In this document: positions 32,765-46,616 of the stretch, in pieces
Layout of the letters: the number at the start of each line of letters is the position of its first letter
Position numbering within the stretch: position 1 is the first letter of the stretch
Source: Dipteris shenzhenensis
Lineage: Eukaryota > Polypodiophyta > Polypodiopsida > Gleicheniales
Length of the DNA: 64,000 nucleotides
Direction: 5' to 3' (one strand)
Assembly (NCBI GenBank): GCA_047967505.1
Contig: CM106538.1
The notes under the pieces: generated by a model
The model's database searches: none
Told to the model about the DNA's origin: nothing
The model's input: only the letters and a program-made list of their open reading frames with translations
Position numbers and translations under genes: made by a program

Positions 32765-33659
32765 CAATTGAACTTAAATATAAGAAGTCTTTTGTATATA
32801 ACAACGTAGAAATCACATTTAAAAACTAACTCTTTGTAAAGTATTAAAGTTAGTAAATGGGGTCAAAATCCTCCCTTAATTCTTTCTATAACAAACAAGG
32901 TAGAACATCAATTTATTAAAAACCATGAATTTTTTTACAACGTTGATATAAAACATTTGCTTTCATGGTTTTTTCTCCTTGTCCAAGGAGTCAAAAACCT
33001 AATACCCTCACTCCTAGCTCTATCTTATAGTAGATGGGTGATGCAAATAACCTAAAACTTTGGCATGTTCTTTTGAGAGGGAGCTTGATTTGTACTCCAT
33101 TGGCATTCATTCATCCCATCAAAGCACATAAGACATTGCATGACCTAGACTCTATCATCTCCTTTGACTCCATCCAATTCTCACATCTTAGACTTTGTCA
33201 ACTCCTTTGGTCTTGCAGGAGGTATTGGACTATGGCCCCCAACTACATAGCTTGCAAGGCCACAAAGAAGTTCTTACTCATGGAGCTACTTGGCTAGAAG
33301 AATTTTTATAGGTACACCCATGAATTCAATGAGGAGTATGAGTGAGGCATGTTTGAATTAGCTCCCATGAGATTGAGACCAAGATGAAGAAACATCATGG
33401 TGTAAGACTGGGATTCTATTTTCACTTGTCTTGGGCTAGAAGAAATTGAAGTCCTATCATGTTCAAGACGAGTTCATCAAGCCGACACCCAATAATGAAA
33501 TTGTATAAGAGCATGTAGATGGCATTTGGCATTGTGAATCTCAACAACTTAAGATGAGATTGGAACATCTCAAGCCTATAGTTGGTGAGGAATTTCAAGT
33601 ACTTGAGGATACTTCTCAAATTTGTTGGAGCTAAGGGATCTAATGTTGATGTATAACAC

Positions 33660-34530
33660 AATATATGCCATTATGTGGTATTTTGTGCTATATTCCAAAA
33701 ATTGTGTTTATTGTAGAGCTTAGATTATGATATATACATTAATACTTGCTATTTGGATTAGATTAGATAGCTTAGACACTACAAGTAATGCTTGGTGTAT
33801 ACCTTCGATTGATGCTAGGTGTATAAGGTGTTGTTTAGCATAGATTATGCTATATATCACATATATGTGCTATATTGCCACTACTAAACAAAACATGCAG
33901 AAAATATTATGTGACTTGGAGCATTAATAATGTGCTCTATAGCAATTGAGTTGGCATTTGGATTTGTGCTATATATAGCACATTGTCCATGCTACATAGC
34001 AAATAATTCTTGCTACACATGTTTAACTTTGCTATAATAACACCAATAATGTGCTATGTATTGTAGGTTATGTGCCATATAGATAAGTAATGTGTTGTAT
34101 TAGCGAATTTATGACATATAGCATTGCCTATGTGCCATGTAGCACAAATCGTTCTATATCGCACATTATCTTTGTTGCAACACCTTTTCTACAGTATATC
34201 AAAGCTAGATACATAACTTGTGATTCATATTACATAATTTTTAGTTTATAGCTCATTATTTGTGCATAAGAAATGTTCTATAGGGAAACTTGTAACACAT
34301 AGCATAGATTATGTGCTATGTAGCAGAAGTCATGTGCTATATAGAGCAAATTGTGCTACATAGCATAGATTGTGTGCTATTTAGCACAAAATATGCTATG
34401 TAGCACATTACTTTTGCTACATATAACCTTATCTATCATATAGCATAAGTAAACACAAAACTTGTAAATAGCATACTTTTTTTTTGCATAGCACATTATG
34501 TATACTATTTTGTGTTATTTATGCTACGTA
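33660..34530. repeat. Palindrome-rich TGCTAYRTAGCA tract, array copy 1
   Basis: Variants of GTGCTATGTAGCAC occur about twenty times, as full palindromes (GTGCTATATATAGCAC near 33977, TGCTATGTAGCA near 34315, GTGCTATTTAGCAC near 34375) or half-sites GTGCTAT and ATAGCACA. Spacing is irregular and AT-rich. The tract has no open frame and no match to a family I know. Confidence 0.85.
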
Positions 34531-35689
34531 GCCTGGACCCAAGTTTTCTTTTTGTGAGCCCTCACTAAGCCACATGTCATGATTGTAGATGCTAATCTTC
34601 ATAAAGACATAATGGTTTAAATCCTATGGATTAAATTTGGATGGTTTTATGCTAATTAAGCTACATGTTCGAAATTCATCATCCGAGCTTTTGACCTTTG
34701 ATGTATTTTGTTCTCTCTTCTACAGTCTACCACCTGATGAGTATTTAAATAGCTACAAGTTCATGAGTAAGTATTGTCACTTGTCCTTTCATTTCTATGT
34801 TTCTGGCCTAAAAATATCAATGTCATTTGTGTAAGATATAATGAGATTGTATGACCTTAAGTGGGAAAGAAGTGTTGATCATAAGCTTTGATGGAGGTTC
34901 TCATGTCCATTGGGGTTCAAGGGTTCAGGAAAGTTCTATAAGGCTTAAAACAAAGATAGGCTTAAGAATACTAACTAGAGGTTTAAGGTTGAGAAAGAGT
35001 TGCAAGGCTCAGGAGTGGAGAGCTATTCTCCTTCATAGATTCATGGAGTTAAGGGATGAGGAGAATTGAACAATGGTGAGGAGGAAGGGAGGGGAGGAGG
35101 AGTCTCAATGGTGGGACCTCAATTGTCTCTACACTTTTTATACAGGACCTCAAGGGATGCTATAGTTTTTGTAGGGAACCTTCAAGGGTCTAGATGCTTT
35201 TCATAGAGGACCTCATAAAGTGTAGGGTTTTAGGACTTTTTTTCCTACTTTTAGTCATTTTCCCTCTAGATTGTACAAGATCCTAAAACTATGTTTACAA
35301 CTAGAGTTATTTTGCTACCCACACACACAATGGTCTCATATTTTCTACTCTTGGTTGTGCTTTGATCCTTGTTTCCATAGGGTTAATAGTAAGTAGATAC
35401 ATATTCAAATTGATTTCTTTGTTTTGTTGGATACGGTTTACTACAATATGCAAGACCAAGTCCAAACCACGGCCATTTAGATCCATTATTTGTTCTAATG
35501 TAACATCTTAGTTCTAATCTTGGAGCATGTGCTCGAGCATATGAGAGCAGTGGTCTCAAATTGCTGGTATGTAGGAGGAGAAGTTTGTTTTGCCCTTGAT
35601 AAGGTGGTGATGCAAAGGCAGCAATGAGTCAAAGCATCTAGGGCAGGGGTGAGAGGAGTTACAATAGTACAAACCATAAGGGAAGAGAT

Positions 35690-35695
<6 letters not shown>

Positions 35696-35737
<42 letters not shown>
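35696..35737. repeat. (GA)n microsatellite, 21 repeats
   Basis: A pure GA run of 42 bases in array copy 1. The corresponding runs are 46, 46 and 26 bases in copies 2, 3 and 4. Minus-strand frames through it encode Ser/Leu repeats and are not genes. Confidence 0.95.
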
Positions 35738-35741
<4 letters not shown>

Positions 35742-38092
35742 TTGTGATCTAAGGAGATGATAGAAATAATAGCTAGATTAGAAATGAGAGCAAAGACAAG
35801 CATGATTGATTTATCATTTATTGATCATTTAATTTTGGCCTAAATGAAGAGAAGACAAAATTAGCAAATAGAGCAATGGTTCCCTACTTGAAGATATCTA
35901 CAAGCAATCCTTTCTTCATCTTGATCAAGCATGTGGTATCTCCATCATGGTGAAGTCCCAACAACAGTTGCTTTGGAGGTCCTCTCCTCCACAACCACCT
36001 CAGTAATGCCCATGTCCCTCTCACCATCACCATTGGAAACAACATGCTAAGAATATTTATTGGATTTCCTTTGACTTCTACCTCTTCTACTATGGCAAAC
36101 TTTGGTCCTCTTTCTTCACCCTACTTGCCAATGACCCTTTGTCCATAGGTGCTCCTTTATTTCTTCTTGTGTTAACTTTCTTGTTGCTTTTTGGTGCTCC
36201 AATGTCTTCTTCCACACACTACACCATGTTTAGCCTGACTTAGATAGTTTTTTGGGTCAAATTATTTGCTTAGGCTGCATAGCCCTTAAAATTACTAGAT
36301 GTTTGTGCCATTATAATCAACATCCTATAATAATTGCATGTCAATGATCTATTGTTTGTAATGCACTCATGCTTATGCAAAGGATGCCCCTCCACCTCAA
36401 ATCGCCATGCCTTGCCTTGGACATGGAGCATCTTCCTTCACTTGGCTATTCAGCTTCAAACTAGGAACTACATCCAAGACAATTTCTATATTGTTGCTTG
36501 TGGTTTCGAGGTGGTTCCATATGTACTATACTACAACCATGGTCAACTAGGAGCATTTATACTATAAGACATTCGTTGCCATGCTCCACAATATTTTGCT
36601 TTTTCTATCCCTTTGAGATGACTTTGACAACTTATATTCATGCTATAAAACAATGTAATTTTTTTGCAAGAAATTTTGTAGATTTGCCAAAATTTTAACA
36701 ACCCCAAGGATTTTGGCCAAAAGTATGACTCCAAAACGAAAAAAATCACCAAATATTGTAGTAAAATACAATTTATAGCCATTTCTTGACAAGTTGTCAC
36801 CAAAAGCTTAATTAGGCTACACTATACTAGGCATAAGTATATGGATAATAGTGTAAAACACCATGATACTTTATCTAAAATATATATGGGTTGTCACCAA
36901 TCGTTTGGCACTTTTCCAAGGAGGGGCTTGAAAAAAATTTCAGTATTATCAAAATTGGTCAAGCTTTGTGTTACCATTTGGACAATTTTGACAATGCTTA
37001 TGTTAGTAAGTGGCTTAAGCTCCTTAAGGTTTAGCCAGATGATGGGCCTATTTTTAGCCTATTATGTCTTCTAGTTTATAATATTAAGTTACAAGTCATT
37101 AGTGTGACTATTGGGAACAAACATTGCGACTACTATGATAGGCATAGAAACATTGAGAAGGAATGCAAAAGAAGTGTAATGTATGCAACCACTTCAGTCC
37201 ACCCTGAGGTCCAAGTGGAGAAGCAAGCATAGGTAATTTCCAATCTCAGCATCATGGTTAGGACATTTTCTCAATTTTCTTTGAAAGTTATTAGTGTCTT
37301 GTCAAATTGTTTTCATTGATGTTGTTCCACAAATTGTGAGGACATAATTTTGGGCAAGCCTTACCAATATAACAAGTTTGTAGTTTCCTTGGCCAAGGAG
37401 TTTTTCTACCTTTGGAGTTGTTCTACTATCTTTGAATTATTTCTAGTATCCCAATTACTATTGCTACTGAATTGATACTTTTGTAGGCAACATACATCAG
37501 GGTTTCAGATGCCTATGAAATGCACACCTATAGTTTGCCTAGATTTTGGATACCTATCTATCCATGGGTTATGGTGGCTGCCTATTGTGTCCTATTGGCT
37601 ACATATCTATCCATGGGTTATGGCTGCCTATTGGTTGCCTATAATTTGGCTAATGTTGACCACCTACCAAGTCCCTCAATAGGTTTTGCTCTCTTTTTTG
37701 GAACGTCATTTTCCCTTACGGAAACTACAACAAAAGCTATACACTTTACAATATCATGTATACAAACATCCTTTTATCCAAAAAGAATTTTTTTAATTCA
37801 TAAAAATGAGAGGACATTTTCTTGATGCCCTAGCAATACTCACCAATAAATCTACTGATCTCCACTAAATATTTATCAATTCAAAATGGGATTGAGAGGC
37901 TTTCTAGGCTTGGCTAGTAGTTCAAATTGAGAAGCTTTCATAACATTACTAAATTGAGGAATCTTTCATTATATTTTTGAACTGAGAAGGTTTCTAGACT
38001 TGGCTAATTATCATCAAAATCATATTAGATATTTCATAGAGATTCTCTATCTTAGTTCTAGTTTCCCAAGATTGAAGTAGCCTTTGTTTGGG

Positions 38093-38518
38093 GAGCTATT
38101 CAAGACTAAGCCCTGGACATTCTCAAAATCAAGTTGACCTCAGCCTATTCTCAAAATCAAGTTGACCTCTCCTCCCATTCTCAAATTTCCTAACTACAGC
38201 AATGTCCTTGAGGTAGAGGTTGATGCAAGTATCTATGCCATTGGGGTAATTATTTCTCATGAAATTCATCAAGTGACTTACTTTAGATCAACCTTACTAG
38301 ATGTCACACTGAATTATCCCACCTATGATAAAGAGCTATATGGTTTGCTATAGGCAAAAGCATTGGAGCCAATATCTACTTGGTACAATGGCTATTGTCC
38401 ACATTGACAATTGGCCCCTAGAATATCAACATATATATAAGTCAATTTGCAACTTGAGGCATGTCAAGTGGGCCACCTACTAGCAACAATGTCACCTCAT
38501 CATCATCAACTTATAAGG
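38093..38518 (+). pseudogene. Ty3/gypsy RNase H relic, array copy 2
   Basis: Same decayed reading as in copy 1; the base T to G difference at 38161 changes the short duplicated segment just before the open part of the frame, which otherwise translates identically. Confidence 0.8.
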
Positions 38519-39702
38519 TCACTCTTGAAGCATTTAGGTTACATAAAAACCGATATTAAAAGGAATCTTTCAAAAAAAATCTGAAAACCTTGTTAAAAAC
38601 CAAACCATTTTTATTGATTGAACCCTCTTGCATAGCTAGCTTCCAAAAATCACCTCATCATCATCAACTTATAAGGTCACTCTTGAAGCATTTAGGTTAC
38701 ATAAAAACCGATATTAAAAGGAACCTTTCAAAAAAAATCTGAAAACCTTGTTAAAAACCAAACCATTTTTATTGATTGAACCCTCTTGCATAGCTAGCTT
38801 CCAAAAACAATTGAACTTAAATATAAGAAGTCTTTTGTATATAACAACGTAGAAATCACATTTAAAAACTAACTCTTTGTAAAGTATTAAAGTTAGTAAA
38901 TGGGGTCAAAATCCTCCCTTAATTCTTTCTATAACAAACAAGGTAGAACATCAATTTATTAAAAACCATGAATTTTTTTACAACGTTGATATAAAACATT
39001 TGCTTTCATGGTTTTTTCTCCTTGTCCAAGGAGTCAAAAACCTAATACCCTCACTCCTAGCTCTATCTTATAGTAGATGGGTGATGCAAATAACCTAAAA
39101 CTTTGGCATGTTCTTTTGAGAGGGAGCTTGATTTGTACTCCATTGGCATTCATTCATCCCATCAAAGCACATAAGACATTGCATGACCTAGACTCTATCA
39201 TCTCCTTTGACTCCATCCAATTCTCACATCTTAGACTTTGTCAACTCCTTTGGTCTTGCAGGAGGTATTGGACTATGGCCCCCAACTACATAGCTTGCAA
39301 GGCCACAAAGAAGTTCTTACTCATGGAGCTACTTGGCTAGAAGAATTTTTATAGGTACACCCATGAATTCAATGAGGAGTATGAGTGAGGCATGTTTGAA
39401 TTAGCTCCCATGAGATTGAGACCAAGATGAAGAAACATCATGGTGCAAGACTGGGATTCTATTTTCACTTGTCTTGGGCTAGAAGAAATTGAAGTCCTAT
39501 CATGTTCAAGACGAGTTCATCAAGCCGACACCCAATAATGAAATTGTATAAGAGCATGTAGATGGCATTTGGCATTGTGAATCTCAACAACTTAAGATGA
39601 GATTGGAACATCTCAAGCCTATAGTTGGTGAGGAATTTCAAGTACTTGAGGATACTTCTCAAATTTGTTGGAGCTAAGGGATCTAATGTTGATGTATAAC
39701 AC

Positions 39703-40573
39703 AATATATGCCATTATGTGGTATTTTGTGCTATATTCCAAAAATTGTGTTTATTGTAGAGCTTAGATTATGATATATACATTAATACTTGCTATTTGGA
39801 TTAGATTAGATAGCTTAGACACTACAAGTAATGCTTGGTGTATACCTTCGATTGATGCTAGGTGTATAAGGTGTTGTTTAGCATAGATTATGCTATATAT
39901 CACATATATGTGCTATATTGCCACTACTAAACAAAACATGCAGAAAATATTATGTGACTTGGAGCATTAATAATGTGCTCTATAGCAATTGAGTTGGCAT
40001 TTGGATTTGTGCTATATATAGCACATTGTCCATGCTACATAGCAAATAATTCTTGCTACACATGTTTAACTTTGCTATAATAACACCAATAATGTGCTAT
40101 GTATTGTAGGTTATGTGCCATATAGATAAGTAATGTGTTGTATTAGCGAATTTATGACATATAGCATTGCCTATGTGCCATGTAGCACAAATCATTCTAT
40201 ATCGCACATTATCTTTGTTGCAACACCTTTTCTACAGTATATCAAAGCTAGATACATAACTTGTGATTCATATTACATAATTTTTAGTTTATAGCTCATT
40301 ATTTGTGCATAAGAAATGTTCTATAGGGAAACTTGTAACACATAGCATAGATTATGTGCTATGTAGCAGAAGTCATGTGCTATATAGAGCAAATTGTGCT
40401 ACATAGCATAGATTGTGTGCTATTTAGCACAAAATATGCTATGTAGCACATTACTTTTGCTACATATAACCTGATCTATCATATAGCATAAGTAAACACA
40501 AAACTTGTAAATAGCATACTTTTTTTTTGCATAGCACATTATGTATACTATTTTGTGTTATTTATGCTACGTA
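39703..40573. repeat. Palindrome-rich tract, array copy 2
   Basis: Nearly identical to the tract in copy 1; one visible change is AAATCATTC for AAATCGTTC near 40190, outside the palindromes. Confidence 0.85.
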
Positions 40574-41728
40574 GCCTGGACCCAAGTTTTCTTTTTGTGA
40601 GCCCTCACTAAGCCACATGTCATGATTGTAGATGCTAATCTTCATAAAGACATAATGGTTTAAATCCTATGGATTAAATTTGGATGGTTTTATGCTAATT
40701 AAGCTACATGTTCGAAATTCATCATCCGAGCTTTTGACCTTTGATGTATTTTGTTCTCTCTTCTACAGTCTACCACCTGATGAGTAAATAGCTACAAGTT
40801 CATGAGTAAGTATTGTCACTTGTCCTTTCATTTCTATGTTTCTGGCCTAAAAATATCAATGTCATTTGTGTAAGATATAATGAGATTGTATGACCTTAAG
40901 TGGGAAAGAAGTGTTGATCATAAGCTTTGATGGAGGTTCTCATGTCCATTGGGGTTCAAGGGTTCAGGAAAGTTCTATAAGGCTTAAAACAAAGATAGGC
41001 TTAAGAATACTAACTAGAGGTTTAAGGTTGAGAAAGAGTTGCAAGGCTCAGGAGTGGAGAGCTATTCTCCTTCATAGATTCATGGAGTTAAGGGATGAGG
41101 AGAATTGAACAATGGTGAGGAGGAAGGGAGGGGAGGAGGAGTCTCAATGGTGGGACCTCAATTGTCTCTACACTTTTTATACAGGACCTCAAGGGATGCT
41201 ATAGTTTTTGTAGGGAACCTTCAAGGGTCTAGATGCTTTTCATAGAGGACCTCATAAAGTGTAGGGTTTTAGGACTTTTTTTCCTACTTTTAGTCATTTT
41301 CCCTCTAGATTGTACAAGATCCTAAAACTATGTTTACAACTAGAGTTATTTTGCTACCCACACACACAATGGTCTCATATTTTCTACTCTTGGTTGTGCT
41401 TTGATCCTTGTTTCCATAGGGTTAATAGTAAGTAGATACATATTCAAATTGATTTCTTTGTTTTGTTGGATACGGTTTACTACAATATGCAAGACCAAGT
41501 CCAAACCACGGCCATTTAGATCCATTATTTGTTCTAATGTAACATCTTAGTTCTAATCTTGGAGCATGTGCTCGAGCATATGAGAGCAGTGGTCTCAAAT
41601 TGCTGGTATGTAGGAGGAGAAGTTTGTTTTGCCCTTGATAAGGTGGTGATGCAAAGGCAGCAATGAGTCAAAGCATCTAGGGCAGGGGTGAGAGGAGTTA
41701 CAATAGTACAAACCATAAGGGAAGAGAT

Positions 41729-41734
<6 letters not shown>

Positions 41735-41780
<46 letters not shown>
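41735..41780. repeat. (GA)n microsatellite, 23 repeats
   Basis: Pure GA run of 46 bases, the same length as in copy 3. Just downstream the sequence reads GATAGGAATAA, shared with copy 3 only. Confidence 0.95.
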
Positions 41781-41784
<4 letters not shown>

Positions 41785-44135
41785 TTGTGATCTAAGGAGA
41801 TGATAGGAATAATAGCTAGATTAGAAATGAGAGCAAAGACAAGCATGATTGATTTATCATTTATTGATCATTTAATTTTGGCCTAAATGAAGAGAAGACA
41901 AAATTAGCAAATAGAGCAATGGTTCCCTACTTGAAGATATCTACAAGCAATCCTTTCTTCATCTTGATCAAGCATGTGGTATCTCCATCATGGTGAAGTC
42001 CCAACAACAGTTGCTTTGGAGGTCCTCTCCTCCACAACCACCTCAGTAATGCCCATGTCCCTCTCACCATCGCCATTGGAAACAACATGCTAAGAATATT
42101 TATTGGATTTCCTTTGACTTCTACCTCTTCTACTATGGCAAACTTTGGTCCTCTTTCTTCACCCTACTTGCCAATGACCCTTTGTCCATAGGTGCTCCTT
42201 TATTTCTTCTTGTGTTAACTTTCTTGTTGCTTTTTGGTGCTCCAATGTCTTCTTCCACACACTACACCATGTTTAGCCTGACTTAGATAGTTTTTTGGGT
42301 CAAATTATTTGCTTAGGCTGCATAGCCCTTAAAATTACTAGATGTTTGTGCCATTATAATCAACATCCTATAATAATTGCATGTCAATGATCTATTGTTT
42401 GTAATGCACTCATGCTTATGCAAAGGATGCCCCTCCACCTCAAATCGCCATGCCTTGCCTTGGACATGGAGCATCTTCCTTCACTTGGCTATTCAGCTTC
42501 AAACTAGGAACTACATCCAAGACAATTTCTATATTGTTGCTTGTGGTTTCGAGGTGGTTCCATATGTACTATACTACAACCATGGTCAACTAGGAGCATT
42601 TATACTATAAGACATTCGTTGCCATGCTCCACAATATTTTGCTTTTTCTATCCCTTTGAGATGACTTTGACAACTTATATTCATGCTATAAAACAATGTA
42701 ATTTTTTTGCAAGAAATTTTGTAGATTTGCCAAAATTTTAACAACCCCAAGGATTTTGGCCAAAAGTATGACTCCAAAACGAAAAAAATCACCAAATATT
42801 GTAGTAAAATACAATTTATAGCCATTTCTTGACAAGTTGTCACCAAAAGCTTAATTAGGCTACACTATACTAGGCATAAGTATATGGATAATAGTGTAAA
42901 ACACCATGATACTTTATCTAAAATATATATGGGTTGTCACCAATCGTTTGGCACTTTTCCAAGGAGGGGCTTGAAAAAAATTTCAGTATTATCAAAATTG
43001 GTCAAGCTTTGTGTTACCATTTGGACAATTTTGACAATGCTTATGTTAGTAAGTGGCTTAAGCTCCTTAAGGTTTAGCCAGATGATGGGCCTATTTTTAG
43101 CCTATTATGTCTTCTAGTTTATAATATTAAGTTACAAGTCATTAGTGTGACTATTGGGAACAAACATTGCGACTACTATGATAGGCATAGAAACATTGAG
43201 AAGGAATGCAAAAGAAGTGTAATGTATGCAACCACTTCAGTCCACCCTGAGGTCCAAGTGGAGAAGCAAGCATAGGTAATTTCCAATCTCAACATCATGG
43301 TTAGGACATTTTCTCAATTTTCTTTGAAAGTTATTAGTGTCTTGTCAAATTGTTTTCATTGATGTTGTTCCACAAATTGTGAGGACATAATTTTGGGCAA
43401 GCCTTACCAATATAACAAGTTTGTAGTTTCCTTGGCCAAGGAGTTTTTCTACCTTTGGAGTTGTTCTACTATCTTTGAATTATTTCTAGTATCCCAATTA
43501 CTATTGCTACTGAATTGATACTTTTGTAGGCAACATACATCAGGGTTTCAGATGCCTATGAAATGCACACCTATAGTTTGCCTAGATTTTGGATACCTAT
43601 CTATCCATGGGTTATGGTGGCTGCCTATTGTGTCCTATTGGCTACATATCTATCCATGGGTTATGGCTGCCTATTGGTTGCCTATAATTTGGCTAATGTT
43701 GACCACCTACCAAGTCCCTCAATAGGTTTTGCTCTCTTTTTTGGAACGTCATTTTCCCTTACGGAAACTACAACAAAAGCTATACACTTTACAATATCAT
43801 GTATACAAACATCCTTTTATCCAAAAAGAATTTTTTTAATTCATAAAAATGAGAGGACATTTTCTTGATGCCCTAGCAATACTCACCAATAAATCTACTG
43901 ATCTCCACTAAATATTTATCAATTCAAAATGGGATTGAGAGGCTTTCTAGGCTTGGCTAGTAGTTCAAATTGAGAAGCTTTCATAACATTACTAAATTGA
44001 GGAATCTTTCATTATATTTTTGAACTGAGAAGGTTTCTAGACTTGGCTAATTATCATCAAAATCATATTAGATATTTCATAGAGATTCTCTATCTTAGTT
44101 CTAGTTTCCCAAGATTGAAGTAGCCTTTGTTTGGG

Positions 44136-44561
44136 GAGCTATTCAAGACTAAGCCCTGGACATTCTCAAAATCAAGTTGACCTCAGCCTATTCTCAAAAT
44201 CAAGTTGACCTCTCCTCCCATTCTCAAATTTCCTAACTACAGCAATGTCCTTGAGGTAGAGGTTGATGCAAGTATCTATGCCATTGGGGTAATTATTTCT
44301 CATGAAATTCATCAAGTGACTTACTTTAGATCAACCTTACTAGATGTCACACTGAATTATCCCACCTATGATAAAGAGCTATATGGTTTGCTATAGGCAA
44401 AAGCATTGGAGCCAATATCTACTTGGTACAATGGCTATTGTCCACATTGACAATTGGCCCCTAGAATATCAACATATATATAAGTCAATTTGCAACTTGA
44501 GGCATGTCAAGTGGGCCACCTACTAGCAACAATGTCACCTCATCATCATCAACTTATAAGG
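44136..44561 (+). pseudogene. Ty3/gypsy RNase H relic, array copy 3
   Basis: Translates like copy 2, stops and duplicated segment included; no copy-specific disabling change was noticed. Confidence 0.8.
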
Positions 44562-45745
44562 TCACTCTTGAAGCATTTAGGTTACATAAAAACCGATATT
44601 AAAAGGAATCTTTCAAAAAAAATCTGAAAACCTTGTTAAAAACCAAACCATTTTTATTGATTGAACCCTCTTGCATAGCTAGCTTCCAAAAATCACCTCA
44701 TCATCATCAACTTATAAGGTCACTCTTGAAGCATTTAGGTTACATAAAAACCGATATTAAAAGGAACCTTTCAAAAAAAATCTGAAAACCTTGTTAAAAA
44801 CCAAACCATTTTTATTGATTGAACCCTCTTGCATAGCTAGCTTCCAAAAACAATTGAACTTAAATATAAGAAGTCTTTTGTATATAACAACGTAGAAATC
44901 ACATTTAAAAACTAACTCTTTGTAAAGTATTAAAGTTAGTAAATGGGGTCAAAATCCTCCCTTAATTCTTTCTATAACAAACAAGGTAGAACATCAATTT
45001 ATTAAAAACCATGAATTTTTTTACAACGTTGATATAAAACATTTGCTTTCATGGTTTTTTCTCCTTGTCCAAGGAGTCAAAAACCTAATACCCTCACTCC
45101 TAGCTCTATCTTATAGTAGATGGGTGATGCAAATAACCTAAAACTTTGGCATGTTCTTTTGAGAGGGAGCTTGATTTGTACTCCATTGGCATTCATTCAT
45201 CCCATCAAAGCACATAAGACATTGCATGACCTAGACTCTATCATCTCCTTTGACTCCATCCAATTCTCACATCTTAGACTTTGTCAACTCCTTTGGTCTT
45301 GCAGGAGGTATTGGACTATGGCCCCCAACTACATAGCTTGCAAGGCCACAAAGAAGTTCTTACTCATGGAGCTACTTGGCTAGAAGAATTTTTATAGGTA
45401 CACCCATGAATTCAATGAGGAGTATGAGTGAGGCATGTTTGAATTAGCTCCCATGAGATTGAGACCAAGATGAAGAAACATCATGGTGCAAGACTAGGAT
45501 TCTATTTTCACTTGTCTTGGGCTAGAAGAAATTGAAGTCCTATCATGTTCAAGACGAGTTCATCAAGCCGACACCCAATAATGAAATTGTATAAGAGCAT
45601 GTAGATGGCATTTGGCATTGTGAATCTCAACAACTTAAGATGAGATTGGAACATCTCAAGCCTATAGTTGGTGAGGAATTTCAAGTACTTGAGGATACTT
45701 CTCAAATTTGTTGGAGCTAAGGGATCTAATGTTGATGTATAACAC

Positions 45746-46616
45746 AATATATGCCATTATGTGGTATTTTGTGCTATATTCCAAAAATTGTGTTTATTGT
45801 AGAGCTTAGATTATGATATATACATTAATACTTGCTATTTGGATTAGATTAGATAGCTTAGACACTACAAGTAATGCTTGGTGTATACCTTCGATTGATG
45901 CTAGGTGTATAAGGTGTTGTTTAGCATAGATTATGCTATATATCACATATATGTGCTATATTGCCACTACTAAACAAAACATGCAGAAAATATTATGTGA
46001 CTTGGAGCATTAATAATGTGCTCTATAGCAATTGAGTTGGCATTTGGATTTGTGCTATATATAGCACATTGTCCATGCTACATAGCAAATAATTCTTGCT
46101 ACACATGTTTAACTTTGCTATAATAACACCAATAATGTGCTATGTATTGTAGGTTATGTGCCATATAGATAAGTAATGTGTTGTATTAGCGAATTTATGA
46201 CATATAGCATTGCCTATGTGCCATGTAGCACAAATCATTCTATATCGCACATTATCTTTGTTGCAACACCTTTTCTACAGTATATCAAAGCTAGATACAT
46301 AACTTGTGATTCATATTACATAATTTTTAGTTTATAGCTCATTATTTGTGCATAAGAAATGTTCTATAGGGAAACTTGTAACACATAGCATAGATTATGT
46401 GCTATGTAGCAGAAGTCATGTGCTATATAGAGCAAATTGTGCTACATAGCATAGATTGTGTGCTATTTAGCACAAAATATGCTATGTAGCACATTACTTT
46501 TGCTACATATAACCTTATCTATCATATAGCATAAGTAAACACAAAACTTGTAAATAGCATACTTTTTTTTTGCATAGCACATTATGTATACTATTTTGTG
46601 TTATTTATGCTACGTA
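45746..46616. repeat. Palindrome-rich tract, array copy 3
   Basis: Retains all palindromes of the other copies; it reads AACCTTATC where copy 2 reads AACCTGATC. Confidence 0.85.

Larger units (their letters stand above)
31012..37054 (+). repeat. 6,043-bp tandem unit, copy 1
   Basis: The unit runs from TAGCCTATTATGTCTTC to CAGATGATGGGCCTATTTT, and the next copy starts at once. In order it holds a mutated CCHC knuckle, a gypsy RNase H relic, a 158-bp duplication, an 87-codon frame of unknown meaning at 33034-33297, the palindrome-rich tract, a G-rich stretch around 35060-35110, a (GA)n run, and unassigned sequence to the end. No LTR pair frames it. This is the most divergent copy: it keeps GTATTTAAATAG near 34740 where copies 2-4 have GTAAATAG, and has private bases such as C at 31474, T at 32118 and T at 33403. 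Confidence 0.97.
37055..43097 (+). repeat. 6,043-bp tandem unit, copy 2
   Basis: Same order and borders as copy 1. It has the 4-base deletion (GTAAATAG), compensated in length by a (GA)n run that is 4 bases longer. Private differences include AACCTGATCTATC near 40470 and CTCAGCATCATGG near 37245. Other changes shared with copies 3 and 4 but not copy 1 include G at 37517. Confidence 0.97.

Noticed and set aside
35495-35803. 102-codon minus-strand frame with Ser/Leu repeats
   Set aside because: It is produced by the GA microsatellite; its length and frame change with the run length among array copies.
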